Shown: piece by piece, positions 46,790 to 55,683 of the stretch
Position numbering within the stretch: position 1 is the first letter of the stretch
Layout of the letters: every line of letters starts with the position of its first letter
Source of the DNA: Xanthobacter oligotrophicus
GTDB lineage: Bacteria > Pseudomonadota > Alphaproteobacteria > Rhizobiales > Xanthobacteraceae
DNA length: 64,000 nucleotides
Assembly: GCF_008364685.1 (NCBI RefSeq)
Contig: NZ_VTTL01000007.1
Span: forward strand, 248,001 to 312,000
Direction of reading: 5' to 3'
The notes under the pieces: generated by a model
Told to the model about the DNA's origin: nothing
What the model saw: the letters and a program-made list of their open reading frames with translations, nothing else
The model's database searches: none
Translations under genes and position numbers: made by a program

Positions 46790-47158
46790 CTACAATTGCG
46801 AGATGTCGAGGCCGGTCTTCTTCTGCGCGGCCAGGCGCATCTCGCGCACCACCCATTTCTGCTTGTCATCCGGAATGAAAAAGCCGCCGATGCCGGACGA
46901 AAAGAGCAGGTCGAAGACCCGCTCGGTCACTTGGGTGAGAGCCTGCTCCAGGTCGGCTCCGGCCTCGGGCTTCGGGGGCACCATGATGACGATGGTGTCT
47001 TCCACCTGCTCGATGATCTCGATCCTGAAATCCGGGCCCGGCGTGTAGCCGAACTCGGCGCAGACCACCCCGACCGGGTCGGTGAGGAGCTTTGCGCGGT
47101 AATCGGGATCGGTGGCGATGCGCTCGTAATTCTTCTCGACGAAATCGGCATTGCTCAC
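46790..47158 (-). CDS. Nitrile-hydratase-leader-like (NHLP) small protein, long form
   Basis: The 122-residue protein is related to the alpha-subunit-like leader of nitrile hydratase: VEKNYERIATDPDYRAKLLT, DPVGVVCAEFGYTPGPDF and IEIIEQVEDTIVIMVPPKP. A ~55-residue helical C-terminus (FDLLFSSGIGGFFIPDDKQK, VREMRLAAQKKTG) follows instead of a Cys/Ser/Thr-rich core peptide. The GTG start at 47158 overlaps the stop of the sister gene as GTGA, so the two are translationally coupled. GAGGGAGAT lies upstream. No YcaO, dehydrogenase, lanthionine or radical-SAM gene is nearby, so a RiPP precursor role is doubtful; a subunit or scaffold role with the operon's enzymes is possible. Confidence 0.7.
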   Translation of the reverse strand: MSNADFVEKNYERIATDPDYRAKLLTDPVGVVCAEFGYTPGPDFRIEIIEQVEDTIVIMVPPKPEAGADLEQALTQVTERVFDLLFSSGIGGFFIPDDKQKWVVREMRLAAQKKTGLDISQL

Positions 47159-47490
47159 GGCTGATCTCCCTCGGTGCGGGCCGCGTTGCGCAGGGCCAGC
47201 AGCTTGAACTTGGCAGCCACGGGCACGAGCCAGATGAACAGGCCCTGGCTGGACCACAGGTCCATCTGGTTGAGCGGCGTCGCGGCGGGCGGCGCATGGG
47301 GTGCGCGGGTGGGAGGAATGGTGAAGTAGACCCGGTCGCGCCGCTGCACCACCACCTTCACCTTGACGCCGGCCGGCACCTCGATGCCCATGGTCTTGAG
47401 CGCCTCGACGGGGTCGCTCTCCACCTGCGCGGCGAAGGCGTCGTCGGTCCACACGCGCCGCGTCAGCTCCTTCTCGAAATCTCCGGACAT
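47155..47490 (-). CDS. Nitrile-hydratase-leader-like (NHLP) small protein, short form
   Basis: The 111-residue protein follows the NHLP leader pattern closely: FEKELTRRVWTDDAFAAQVE, SDPVEALKTMGIEVPAGVKV and VVQRRDRVYFTIPP. After a Pro/Ala linker, a hydrophobic segment (SQGLFIWLVPVAAKFKLLAL) and a short charged tail end the protein; there is no Cys at all and no Gly-Gly leader-cleavage site. GGGGAG lies seven bases before the start at 47490. It lies 56 bp after the TPP-enzyme gene. It is likely a partner of the longer NHLP protein encoded directly after it. Confidence 0.72.
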   Translation of the reverse strand: MSGDFEKELTRRVWTDDAFAAQVESDPVEALKTMGIEVPAGVKVKVVVQRRDRVYFTIPPTRAPHAPPAATPLNQMDLWSSQGLFIWLVPVAAKFKLLALRNAARTEGDQP

Positions 47491-47546
47491 GAACGTCTCC
47501 CCTGTTCTGTTTCGATGGGATGCGGCGGGGCAGCGCCGCCGCCGGT

Positions 47547-49154
47547 TCACGGCTCGCGATTGATGATCAGGAAGCTCGGACCTTGATGCGCGAGCGCGCG
47601 GGCGAGCACGTCGCCGATGCGCTCGACAGCGTCGATCGTCTCGACGCGGGCACCGAAGCCCTCGGCGATCTTCTGCATGTCCACATCGGGATCGCTGAAG
47701 TCCAGGCCGACGAAGTGTGTGGTCGCGATGGTCGTGCCCATCACATTGCACCACAGGTCCTTCAGCAGCCGGTATTCATTGTTCACGAAGCAGATGAAGA
47801 TGGACGGGATGGAATACTTCGCGGCCGTCCAGAGCGCGTGGATGGAGAACAGGCTGCCTCCATCACCGACGAAGCAGGCGGCGTGCTTGCCGCTTGCCAG
47901 GCCGATGCCGACGCCCAGCGGCAGGGCCCAGCCCAAACCGCCGCCACGGGGCGAGAAATGCACGTTCCGAAAGCCGAGGCTTACCGCCATGTCCTGCACG
48001 ATGGCGTCCTCGGAGGAGCCTTCCGTAATGATGTGCGTGGATCTGTCGAGATGGCGTAGTACGGTCAGGATAAGCGCATCGCTCGCGTGCGTCCCCGAGG
48101 CAGGATATTTCGCATCCAGAGCGGCCTCATTGATCGCTCGTCCACCGGCTGGCGCAGCCGGAGCACCCAGCGCGGACGCCAGCGCGTCCAGGGTCGCATG
48201 GATGTCGCCGAGCACGGCCATGTCGCAGGGAAAGTCGAAGCCCAGCTGGCTCGCCGCCGGGGCGATCTGAATGACCTGCAATTCCGTCGGCAGCGCCTGG
48301 AGGCCGTCATAGGTGAAACTGTCGACCTTCTCGCCGATGAGCAGCATGGTGTGGTAGTGGCCGAGCGTCTCATTGATCTTCTTCGTGGTAGGCGGAAGCT
48401 GGCCGCGGAAGTTCGGATGCAGCGGATCGACCGTGCCTTGCACGTGGAAAGGCGCGGCATAGATGTCGGCGCCGAGCGCGCTGGCGATGCGGCTGACGGC
48501 GTCGATGCCGTGCGCCGCGCCCACCGCATAGTCGGCGACGATGGCGAGCTTGCCCTTGGGCACCGCGGTGAGAACGGCGGCCACCTCGCCGATGGCGCGG
48601 GGCACCACATCCTCGATGATGCGCGTCTTCTTGAACGTCGTATGCCCGGTCTCCTCCAGCATGAAGTTCATGGGGATGGAGAGGAAAACGGGACCGGTCG
48701 GCTGGAGCCGCGCGTGCAGGTAGCAGCGTTGCAGGGCGACGGCGAGATCGTCCGTGCGGGTCACCTCATAGGCATATTTGGTGGCGGTCTCCGCCAACTG
48801 GACATTGGGCGCGCCCAGTACCGGATTGTGGATGAGGAAGCGAGAATCCTGCTGCCCGTTGATGACCAGCAGGGGCACCCCGGACATGAGGGCGTTGCGC
48901 ATGTTGAACATGCCGTTGGCGAGGCCCGGATAGGTATGGAGGCTGACGATGGACGGCTTGCCGGTGATCAGGGCATAGCCGGCAGCGATGCCAACCGCGC
49001 TCGATTCATGCAGCGACAGGACATAGGTGGCCTTCGAGGCCGCCACCGCCGCGAGGAAGGTGGTTTCCGTAGTCCCGGGATTGCCGAAAACAAACGGAAT
49101 TTCATAAGTTTCAAGAAAATCCTGGATGAGCTCGCCGCCTGTCCGTGTCGTCAT
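47547..49154 (-). CDS. Thiamine-pyrophosphate enzyme, 2-oxoacid decarboxylase-like
   Basis: The 535-residue enzyme has the ThDP N-domain (FVFGNPGTTETTFL, LHESSAVGIAAGYALITGKP with the activating Glu), a central domain (GKLAIVADYAVGAAHGI) and the C-domain ThDP/Mg motif CFVGDGGSLFSIHALWTAAK with FVNNEYRLLKDLW. This is the acetolactate synthase/benzoylformate decarboxylase family. The lack of a clear FAD-binding segment and of a small subunit favours a decarboxylase of an aryl or alkyl 2-oxoacid. It starts at 49154, 67 bp after the dld stop. Together with Dld it suggests oxidation of a D-2-hydroxyacid followed by decarboxylation. Confidence 0.88.
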   Translation of the reverse strand: MTTRTGGELIQDFLETYEIPFVFGNPGTTETTFLAAVAASKATYVLSLHESSAVGIAAGYALITGKPSIVSLHTYPGLANGMFNMRNALMSGVPLLVINGQQDSRFLIHNPVLGAPNVQLAETATKYAYEVTRTDDLAVALQRCYLHARLQPTGPVFLSIPMNFMLEETGHTTFKKTRIIEDVVPRAIGEVAAVLTAVPKGKLAIVADYAVGAAHGIDAVSRIASALGADIYAAPFHVQGTVDPLHPNFRGQLPPTTKKINETLGHYHTMLLIGEKVDSFTYDGLQALPTELQVIQIAPAASQLGFDFPCDMAVLGDIHATLDALASALGAPAAPAGGRAINEAALDAKYPASGTHASDALILTVLRHLDRSTHIITEGSSEDAIVQDMAVSLGFRNVHFSPRGGGLGWALPLGVGIGLASGKHAACFVGDGGSLFSIHALWTAAKYSIPSIFICFVNNEYRLLKDLWCNVMGTTIATTHFVGLDFSDPDVDMQKIAEGFGARVETIDAVERIGDVLARALAHQGPSFLIINREP

Positions 49155-49221
49155 GTTCCCCCCCAAGTGATCTTGCCGAAGCATTCCGAGCGGCTCATGC
49201 CGCAATTGGCACGCGATATTG

Positions 49222-51021
49222 TCAGCCGTCGCATCGGATGCGGCTTGGTCCAACGTTCTGTCCGCGCGGCATCCAGTGCGCGCATTTGGTAGTCCGGCCA
49301 ATCCCCGGGTTGAACGCATTGCAGGGATCGAGCGCCTTGAAATGGTCGACCATGGTGGGCTTCGCGAAATAAAGGTGCCCCACATTGTGCTCGGCGGGAT
49401 ATTCCGCACCGCGGGCGTCCAGGAGCTTCCACATGGCGTGCTCGATCTCCTCGCAATTGCTGCCCTTCGCCACGATATAGTCCTGGTGGAAGACGTGGCA
49501 GAAGAAGTGGCCGCAATAGAGCTTGCGGATCAGGTGCTTGTCGATCTCCGCCGGCAGCGTCTCGAACCAGTTCTCGTCGTTCCGGCGCAGCGCGATGTCG
49601 AGCGCGACGATGTCCTCCACTTCCCTGTCGTGCACCGCGCGATAGCGGATCGCGGCGCCGGCGGCGGCGAAGCGGTGCAGGAAGGCCTTGTCGCCCTCGT
49701 CGGGCGTGCACTCGAAATAGTCCCCGCTCTTCGACGGAAAGATTGACTTGAGATAGGCGCGGGCTTCCGCGATGCCGTCGTCGCCCATCTTCAAGAGAAG
49801 GTAGTGCTCGAAGCGGTCGCGGTAGTCGATCATGCGCCGGGGCAGATGCTTCGGAAAGAGGTGGCTCAAGGCCTGCAGCATCTTGGCGCTGAGATTCTTC
49901 GGCAGGAACGCGATCCGCCGGCAAAAATTGTCGAATGCCGCCTGGAGCGCGAACAGCCGCGGGATCATGTCGGTGCCGAGATAATGAATCACTAGGAAGG
50001 TGTCCTTGCCGTAGTCCTCTGCGCAATTGAAGGAGTCCCGGTGCATGTACTCGCCTTCGATCGGCAGTTCCTTGAAGCTTCCGAGGATATGGCGGCGGAT
50101 GTTCTCCAACTCGGCAGTATCATTTGAGCCGATGTAGAAGACGACCTGCTCTTTCTCCTTCGGGAAGGTATCGAGCCGCACCGCCATCAGCATCACCTTG
50201 CCGGCGCTGCCGGACGCCTCGAACAGGCGGCGCGGATCGGCGTTGAAGCGGGACGGCGTCGCCGCATTCACGTCGCGCACATGGACCACATACTCATGGT
50301 CCGAGGCGGCGCGGGAGGGGTCGTTTACGATGTCGGCGGGGGTGAAATCACCGTTCTCGATCCGCCGAAGGATGGTTTCCGGGTCATTGCCGAGCGCGAT
50401 GCCCAGATGGTTGACGAGATGCAGCCCGCCCGCCTCATCGAGCCGCGCAAACAGCGCCAGCTGCGTGAAGGCCGGGCCGCGATGGATCAGGGCGCCGCCG
50501 GAATTGTTGCAGACGCCGCCGAACACCGACGCGCCGATGCAGGACGAGCCGATCACCGAGTGCGGCGCGCGGCCGATCTTGTCCAGCGCCTTCTCCAGGT
50601 GGAACAGGGTCGTGCCCGGCAGGCACACCACCTGTGTTCCATCGTTGATGAGGTGCAGGCCTTCGATGCGCATGGTGTTGATGAGCACCACGCCGAGGTC
50701 ATAGTCGTCCCCGTCAGGGGTCGACCCGCCTGTCACGCCAGTATTGGCCGACTGCATGATGACGATCTTGTCGGCCGCGGCGCAGGCCTTGAGGACCCGC
50801 CACTGCTCCACCAGCGAGCCCGGCCGCACCACGGCGACGACCGGGCCGGAGCCGAAGCGGATGCCGGTGCGAAAGCGTCGCGTCGCCTCGGGGCTCGTCA
50901 GGACATGCGATCGACCGACGATGTCCTGAAGGTCCCCGATGAGGGCTGGCTCATCGTCAACCGCCATTCGTCCAGCAGCATCGCGTGTTGGGACGCTCAA
51001 GTCGAGAAATGCAGCATCCAT
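49222..51021 (-). CDS. dld: Quinone-dependent D-lactate dehydrogenase
   Basis: Dld oxidises D-lactate or related D-2-hydroxyacids at the membrane and passes electrons to quinone. The 599-residue protein has a PCMH-type FAD-binding domain (VIMQSANTGVTGGSTPDGDD, GSSCIGASVFGGVCNNSGGA), the family's membrane-binding insert (basic stretch SAKMLQALSHLFPKHLPRRM) and the conserved end LDPCNAFNPGIGRTTKCAHW. Start 51021 is used because GGGAGAG precedes it; 51045 is an alternative. It is the first gene of the minus-strand operon. Its substrate may be a larger 2-hydroxyacid, given its neighbours. Confidence 0.92.
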   Translation of the reverse strand: MDAAFLDLSVPTRDAAGRMAVDDEPALIGDLQDIVGRSHVLTSPEATRRFRTGIRFGSGPVVAVVRPGSLVEQWRVLKACAAADKIVIMQSANTGVTGGSTPDGDDYDLGVVLINTMRIEGLHLINDGTQVVCLPGTTLFHLEKALDKIGRAPHSVIGSSCIGASVFGGVCNNSGGALIHRGPAFTQLALFARLDEAGGLHLVNHLGIALGNDPETILRRIENGDFTPADIVNDPSRAASDHEYVVHVRDVNAATPSRFNADPRRLFEASGSAGKVMLMAVRLDTFPKEKEQVVFYIGSNDTAELENIRRHILGSFKELPIEGEYMHRDSFNCAEDYGKDTFLVIHYLGTDMIPRLFALQAAFDNFCRRIAFLPKNLSAKMLQALSHLFPKHLPRRMIDYRDRFEHYLLLKMGDDGIAEARAYLKSIFPSKSGDYFECTPDEGDKAFLHRFAAAGAAIRYRAVHDREVEDIVALDIALRRNDENWFETLPAEIDKHLIRKLYCGHFFCHVFHQDYIVAKGSNCEEIEHAMWKLLDARGAEYPAEHNVGHLYFAKPTMVDHFKALDPCNAFNPGIGRTTKCAHWMPRGQNVGPSRIRCDG

Positions 51022-51644
51022 GGCGACAGCTCTCCCAAACGTCACCTTTGGCTATCCGCCCCATGCGAACAACGGCCTGATCTGGTGATCGCCTCTGAAA
51101 CAGATCCGTCGGGGGCCCATGGACCGCCCGGCGCGGGCTTGATGAGATGTCAGCCTATCGCAACGGCGTTGGGCGGCACATCAACAGAAGTGGTGAAGCG
51201 CCTTGTCCTCCCTTTCCGGCTATTCCCTGCGCGTCTCGTTCCGTACCAGGGTAGGTGTTAACCGGCCGCGCCGCACGCCTCAACGGCCGAAGCCGCCGGA
51301 TAGGCGCCGCGGTTCCAGACATCCGCTCACCGATGGCTTGGAGGCGTCGACATCTGCTGCGCGCCAGCCTTCATCACCGACATGCGGGCTCTGCGCTCGC
51401 GGCGGCTACTCCCGACAAGAGGGCGATCGGGGACGGACGATCGAGTTCATCCGGCAGGCTATCGGTGAGGGCCAGCCCGGCATCGGCTATGCCGCCCTGA
51501 AATTCGGCGACTGAGGGCGGTCGCAGATCGCGCGCGGACAATCGGACCTCGCACGCCGGCGCTGGAAGTCACCCATCAGGTCGGGATGCGTTGAACGGGC
51601 TGAGATTCTCTGCCATCTTCCGGCGACCTTCGAGGCTACCCAGC
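51022..51644. other. Intergenic region between dld and the LuxR gene
   Basis: This 620-bp region separates divergent genes. One plus-strand frame ends in IEFIRQAIGEGQPGIGYAAL at 51514 and may be a gene remnant, but I cannot name it. Promoters for both directions should lie here, and the LuxR product may act on them. Confidence 0.4.
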
Positions 51645-52817
51645 GTGAAAGACACGGAGCGTGATCTCGCCGATTGTGTCGGCGCCATCTACCAGGCCGG
51701 CGCCGGGGAGGGTAGCTGGCTGGACGTCGGCGAGCGCATCTGCCGGCTCATGGATGCCCGGCGCGCCCTGCTGAACCTCGGTGGACCCGGCGGACCGCGC
51801 AACCTGCTGATGCCCGCCGACGGCAGCGAAACCGCGTATTTGGCCTATTTCCACGCCAGCGACCCCTATGCCGCCAAGGCCCGCTACGACTTTGCGACGG
51901 CGCGGGCCTATCACCTCGGGAACGCGAAGCTCGGCGCCGAGTTGGTCGCCGAGAATGACTTCCTGCACAGCGAGTTCTACTACGACTTCGCCCGGCATCA
52001 CGAGCGTCGCCACGTGATCGGCGGCATGGCCGGCATCACCGAGGCTACCCCGGTGCTGGTGTTCCGCGACAACGACACGGGAGCGTTCGACGAAACCCAT
52101 GTCCGCCTGCTCAAGACCCTGATGCCGCACGTCCAGCGCGCCATCGAGTTGCGGGCGCGGCTGGGACGGGATCACGAGGCGAGCGCCCTGACGCGGGCCG
52201 CGCTGGACGCGCTTCCCGTGGGCGTGAGCGTCGTCGATGGGGGGCTGAAGATCCGCTTCATCAACGATCTCGCCCGCAGGTACCTGGCCGGCCCGGATTC
52301 CGGCCTGTTCTCCATGCGCTCGGGACCCTATGCCGGCAGCGGCGTCTACCTCGCCGCCATGTCCCGCGAAGAGGCCGGCGTGCTCCGCCGGCTCGTCGCC
52401 TCCGCCACATCCGGGGGCACCGGGGGCGCGATGCGCGTGACCTCGCGCAACGGCGCAGTTGTGGCCTTGATGGTCGCTCCGGCGCCGCATGGCCTTGCCG
52501 ACGACGTGAGCGGCTTGGAAAGCGGTGGCGCCAGGGAGCCGCTTGCCCTGCTCATCCTGCGACCGCTCAATCGCAAGACGGTACCCCAGACGGACATGCT
52601 GTGCGAGATGTTCGACTTCAGCCGGGCGGAGGCGGAGGTCGCGATCGCGCTCACCGGCGGCGCCAGCGCCGAGGACGTGGCGCGCGGACGCGGGGTCTCG
52701 CTCATGACCGTCCGCAGCCAGATCCGTTCGATCCTGGGCAAGTCGGAAGCGGAGAACCTGCGCGACTTCGAGCGCACCATGGCGACCCTCGGGGCGCTGG
52801 TGCCGCAGCTGCGCTGA
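51645..52817 (+). CDS. LuxR-type transcriptional regulator with PAS-like sensor
   Basis: This ~390-residue regulator has an N-terminal sensor region, a PAS-like stretch (LPVGVSVVDGGLKIRFIND near residue 205) and a C-terminal LuxR helix-turn-helix (FDFSRAEAEVAIALTGGASA, RGVSLMTVRSQIRSILGKSE). No receiver domain is present. The start is either GTG 51645, used here for its GAGG element, or TTG 51591. It lies between the Dld/TPP operon and the ubiX-ubiD genes, divergent from the first and leading into the second. It probably controls one or both. Confidence 0.85.
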   Translation: MKDTERDLADCVGAIYQAGAGEGSWLDVGERICRLMDARRALLNLGGPGGPRNLLMPADGSETAYLAYFHASDPYAAKARYDFATARAYHLGNAKLGAELVAENDFLHSEFYYDFARHHERRHVIGGMAGITEATPVLVFRDNDTGAFDETHVRLLKTLMPHVQRAIELRARLGRDHEASALTRAALDALPVGVSVVDGGLKIRFINDLARRYLAGPDSGLFSMRSGPYAGSGVYLAAMSREEAGVLRRLVASATSGGTGGAMRVTSRNGAVVALMVAPAPHGLADDVSGLESGGAREPLALLILRPLNRKTVPQTDMLCEMFDFSRAEAEVAIALTGGASAEDVARGRGVSLMTVRSQIRSILGKSEAENLRDFERTMATLGALVPQLR

Positions 52818-52924
52818 AGGATCTTCCGCCGGCCCGTCGGTCGTTTCGCGGCCCGCATAGACAGTTCTGACGATGAGGCCTCCGGTCCGCCTGGCTAGGC
52901 TGCGTCCATTCGAACCGGGACTGG

Positions 52925-53566
52925 ATGCGCGCCATGCAACAGCACGTCACCCCTGCGCCACGCCGGCGCATGATCGTCGGGATCAGCGGCGCCACGGGGA
53001 TCATCTACGGGCTGCGCATCCTGGAGGTGCTGCGGGGCCTCGACATCGAGACCCATCTCGTCATGTCGAAGCCGGGTGAGCGGACCCTCGTCTATGAGAC
53101 CGACCTGAAGGTGCGCGACGTCCGCGTCATGGCGGACTTCTCCTATGCGGATGCCGATATTGGCGCCGCGATTGCCTCGGGCTCGTTCCGAACCATGGGC
53201 ATGATCGTTGCCCCCTGCTCGGCGAGGAGCCTGTCCGCCATCGCCACCGGCAACACCGACGGCCTGCTCACCCGCGCGGCCGACGTCTGCCTGAAGGAGC
53301 GTCGCCGGGTGGTCCTCATGTTCCGCGAGACGCCCCTGCATGCCGGGCACATCCGCGCCATGGCACAGGCCACCGAGAACGGCGCCATCGTCTTCCCTCC
53401 GGTGCCGGCCTTCTACGACCGACCGAGCTCGCTCGATGACATGGTGAACCACACTGTCGGGCGCGTGCTCGACCTCTACGACCTCGACGCAGGCCTGTTC
53501 AACCGCTGGAGCGGCGGGCCGCAAGCCGCCCGTGCCGCCGACGCCCGCGCCGAGGGAGAAGCGTGA
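52925..53566 (+). CDS. UbiX family flavin prenyltransferase
   Basis: UbiX proteins prenylate FMN with dimethylallyl phosphate to make the prFMN cofactor needed by UbiD decarboxylases. The ~213-residue protein has the FMN-binding start MIVGISGATGIIYGLRILEV, IVAPCSARSLSAIATGNTDG, the RETPLHAGHIRAM motif and FPPVPAFYDRPSSLDDMVNH, all typical. The start may be 52925 or 52934. Its stop overlaps the next ATG by one base (TGATG), so cofactor maker and user are translationally coupled. It resembles the PAD1-type members linked to aromatic acid decarboxylases more than the ubiquinone-pathway enzyme. Confidence 0.93.
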   Translation: MRAMQQHVTPAPRRRMIVGISGATGIIYGLRILEVLRGLDIETHLVMSKPGERTLVYETDLKVRDVRVMADFSYADADIGAAIASGSFRTMGMIVAPCSARSLSAIATGNTDGLLTRAADVCLKERRRVVLMFRETPLHAGHIRAMAQATENGAIVFPPVPAFYDRPSSLDDMVNHTVGRVLDLYDLDAGLFNRWSGGPQAARAADARAEGEA

Positions 53567-55644
53567 TGCCACTCACCGACCTGCGCCTTTATATCGAGGC
53601 CCTGCGCGGCCTCGGGGAAATCCAGGAGATCGACGCGCCGGTCTCCCTCGATCTGGAGCTCGGCGCCATCATCCGCCGCTGCATCGAGACCGGGGCGCCG
53701 GCGCCCCTGTTCAACACGTTCTCCGATCATGCCGGCGGCTTCCGCATCCTCGGCGCTCCGGGCGGCACCAGCGCACAGCCCGGCAAGGAGCTTGTTCGCG
53801 TTGCCGTCGCGCTGGAGCTGCCGCCGACCACGGGCGGCCTTGCGATCGCCGAGGCCATCGCCGCGAGCCTCGACAGGCCGCCCATCGACCCGGTGGTCGT
53901 GGACGATGCGCCGGTCTTCGAGAACACGTTCACCGGCGACGCGGTGGATCTTGCCGCGCTCCCCGCGCCGCTGCTGCACTATGGGGACGGTGGGCGCTAT
54001 CTCAACACCTTCGGCTGCATCGTCGCCCGCACGCCGGACGGAACCTGGACCAACTGGTCCATCGCCCGGATGATGATGATCGACGGCAAGCGCCTCTCGG
54101 GAATCGTAGCGCCGCAGCAGCACCTTGGCATGGTGGCACAGGCCTGGGCGGATTTGGGCAAGCCGATGCCGTTCGCGCTGGCGCTCGGGGTCGAGCCTGC
54201 CATTCCCTTCATCTGCGGCATGCCGCTGCCCGCCCACGTCGACGAGGGCGGGCGCCTCGGCGCGCTGCTGGGGCGCGCCATCAGGACCCTGCGGTGCCGG
54301 ACCGTCGATCTTGAAGCTCCGGCCAGCGCGGAGATCCTGATCGAAGGGTACCTCCATCTCGACGAATTGGTGGAGGAAGGCCCCATGGGCGAGTTCGCCG
54401 GCTATATCCCTCTCGATACGCAGATGCGCCGCCCCACCTACCGGGTCTGCGCCATCAGCCATCGCGAAAACGCCATCCTGCCGGTTGTCGTCGCCGGCGA
54501 GCCGGTGGAGGAGAACCACACCGCCTGGGGACTGCCGAGCTCGGCACAGTTGCTCTACGAACTGCGCAAGGCCGGCATTCCGGCGACCACGGCCTGGATT
54601 CCGCTGCAGTCGGCGCTCCACTGGCTCGTGGTCACGGTTCCGCGCGACTGGCGCCGCCGGAGCGGGGACGGCGAGAGCATGGCCTTCTGCCGGCGCATCG
54701 GGCAGACGGTGTTCGCGAGCAAGGCGGGGGCGGTGATCCCGAAGGTGATCGTGCTCAATGACGATGTTGATCCGACCGACCTGACCGAACTGGTCTGGGC
54801 CTTCGCCACCCGTTGCCACCCGCTCCTCGGCCATGCAGTCTTCGACGATATAGAGGCCTCGCCGCTGCTCGCCTATCTGCGCAGGAGCGAGAAGATTTCC
54901 GGCCATACCGGCAAGATCGTCTACAACTGCCTGGCACCGGACGAATGGGGCGAAGCCCTGCCGATGCGGGCATCCTTCCGCCACGGCTATCCGGCGGAGA
55001 TCGTCGACCGCGTGCGTCGGCGCTGGAGCGAATACGGTTTCAAGCAAGCGTCCCCCATCCACCCCATGTCAACAGCCGGCGGTCCGGGACATCAACCCGG
55101 CGCCGGAGAGAGGAAGATCATGTCCGATACATTCGATTCGACCCATCCGGCGGAGATCGCCGCCTTCGTGGGCAAGCACATCATCTACACCTATGCCAAT
55201 GGCTGGCAGTACGAGATGTACTTCAAGAACGACCGCACCATCGACTACCGCGTCCATGGAGGCATGGTCGGCGGGCGCTGGGTGAAGGGTCAGGAGGTCC
55301 ACATCGTCCGCCTCGCCGACGGCGTCTACAAGGTGTCCTGGCACGAGCCCACCGGCACTTGCGTCAGCGTCGCCTACAACCTCCATGAGAACCGCGCCCA
55401 CGGGGCGACCTTCTTCCCGCACTGGATCGAGCAGGAGCCGAAGAAGATCATCGGCTTCCAGAACGAGAAGATCGACCTGATGCGCCAGTATCGCGACGCG
55501 GGTCCGACCTATCCGACCATGCTCGTCGACGAGTTCGCCGACATCACCTTCGTGGAGGATTGCGGCCGGGATGACGAGAGCGTCATCGCCTGCGCGCCGG
55601 AGGACCTGCCTCCGGGCTATGCTACGCGGCGCAATGTCAGCTGA
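53566..55644 (+). CDS. Fusion of UbiD-type decarboxylase and phenolic acid decarboxylase
   Basis: One uninterrupted 692-residue frame contains two enzymes. Residues 1 to ~495 are a prFMN-dependent UbiD decarboxylase: WSIARMMMIDGKRLSGIVAP, and the catalytic pair E271/E276 in VEEGPMGEFAGY. A ~20-residue Gly/Pro-rich linker follows. Residues 519-692 are a complete cofactor-free phenolic acid decarboxylase: FVGKHIIYTYANGWQYEMYF, RVHGGMVGGRWVKGQ and the conserved YKVSWHEPTGTCVSVAYN. A GGAGAGAGGA element lies just before Met519 (55120), so the PAD part could also be translated alone. Both families remove CO2 from hydroxycinnamic or hydroxybenzoic acids. The fusion may be real or the result of a lost stop codon. 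Confidence 0.85.
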   Translation: MPLTDLRLYIEALRGLGEIQEIDAPVSLDLELGAIIRRCIETGAPAPLFNTFSDHAGGFRILGAPGGTSAQPGKELVRVAVALELPPTTGGLAIAEAIAASLDRPPIDPVVVDDAPVFENTFTGDAVDLAALPAPLLHYGDGGRYLNTFGCIVARTPDGTWTNWSIARMMMIDGKRLSGIVAPQQHLGMVAQAWADLGKPMPFALALGVEPAIPFICGMPLPAHVDEGGRLGALLGRAIRTLRCRTVDLEAPASAEILIEGYLHLDELVEEGPMGEFAGYIPLDTQMRRPTYRVCAISHRENAILPVVVAGEPVEENHTAWGLPSSAQLLYELRKAGIPATTAWIPLQSALHWLVVTVPRDWRRRSGDGESMAFCRRIGQTVFASKAGAVIPKVIVLNDDVDPTDLTELVWAFATRCHPLLGHAVFDDIEASPLLAYLRRSEKISGHTGKIVYNCLAPDEWGEALPMRASFRHGYPAEIVDRVRRRWSEYGFKQASPIHPMSTAGGPGHQPGAGERKIMSDTFDSTHPAEIAAFVGKHIIYTYANGWQYEMYFKNDRTIDYRVHGGMVGGRWVKGQEVHIVRLADGVYKVSWHEPTGTCVSVAYNLHENRAHGATFFPHWIEQEPKKIIGFQNEKIDLMRQYRDAGPTYPTMLVDEFADITFVEDCGRDDESVIACAPEDLPPGYATRRNVS

Positions 55645-55683
55645 CGCGGCGCTGACGGCCGGACGCGATAGGGAGGTTCGAGA

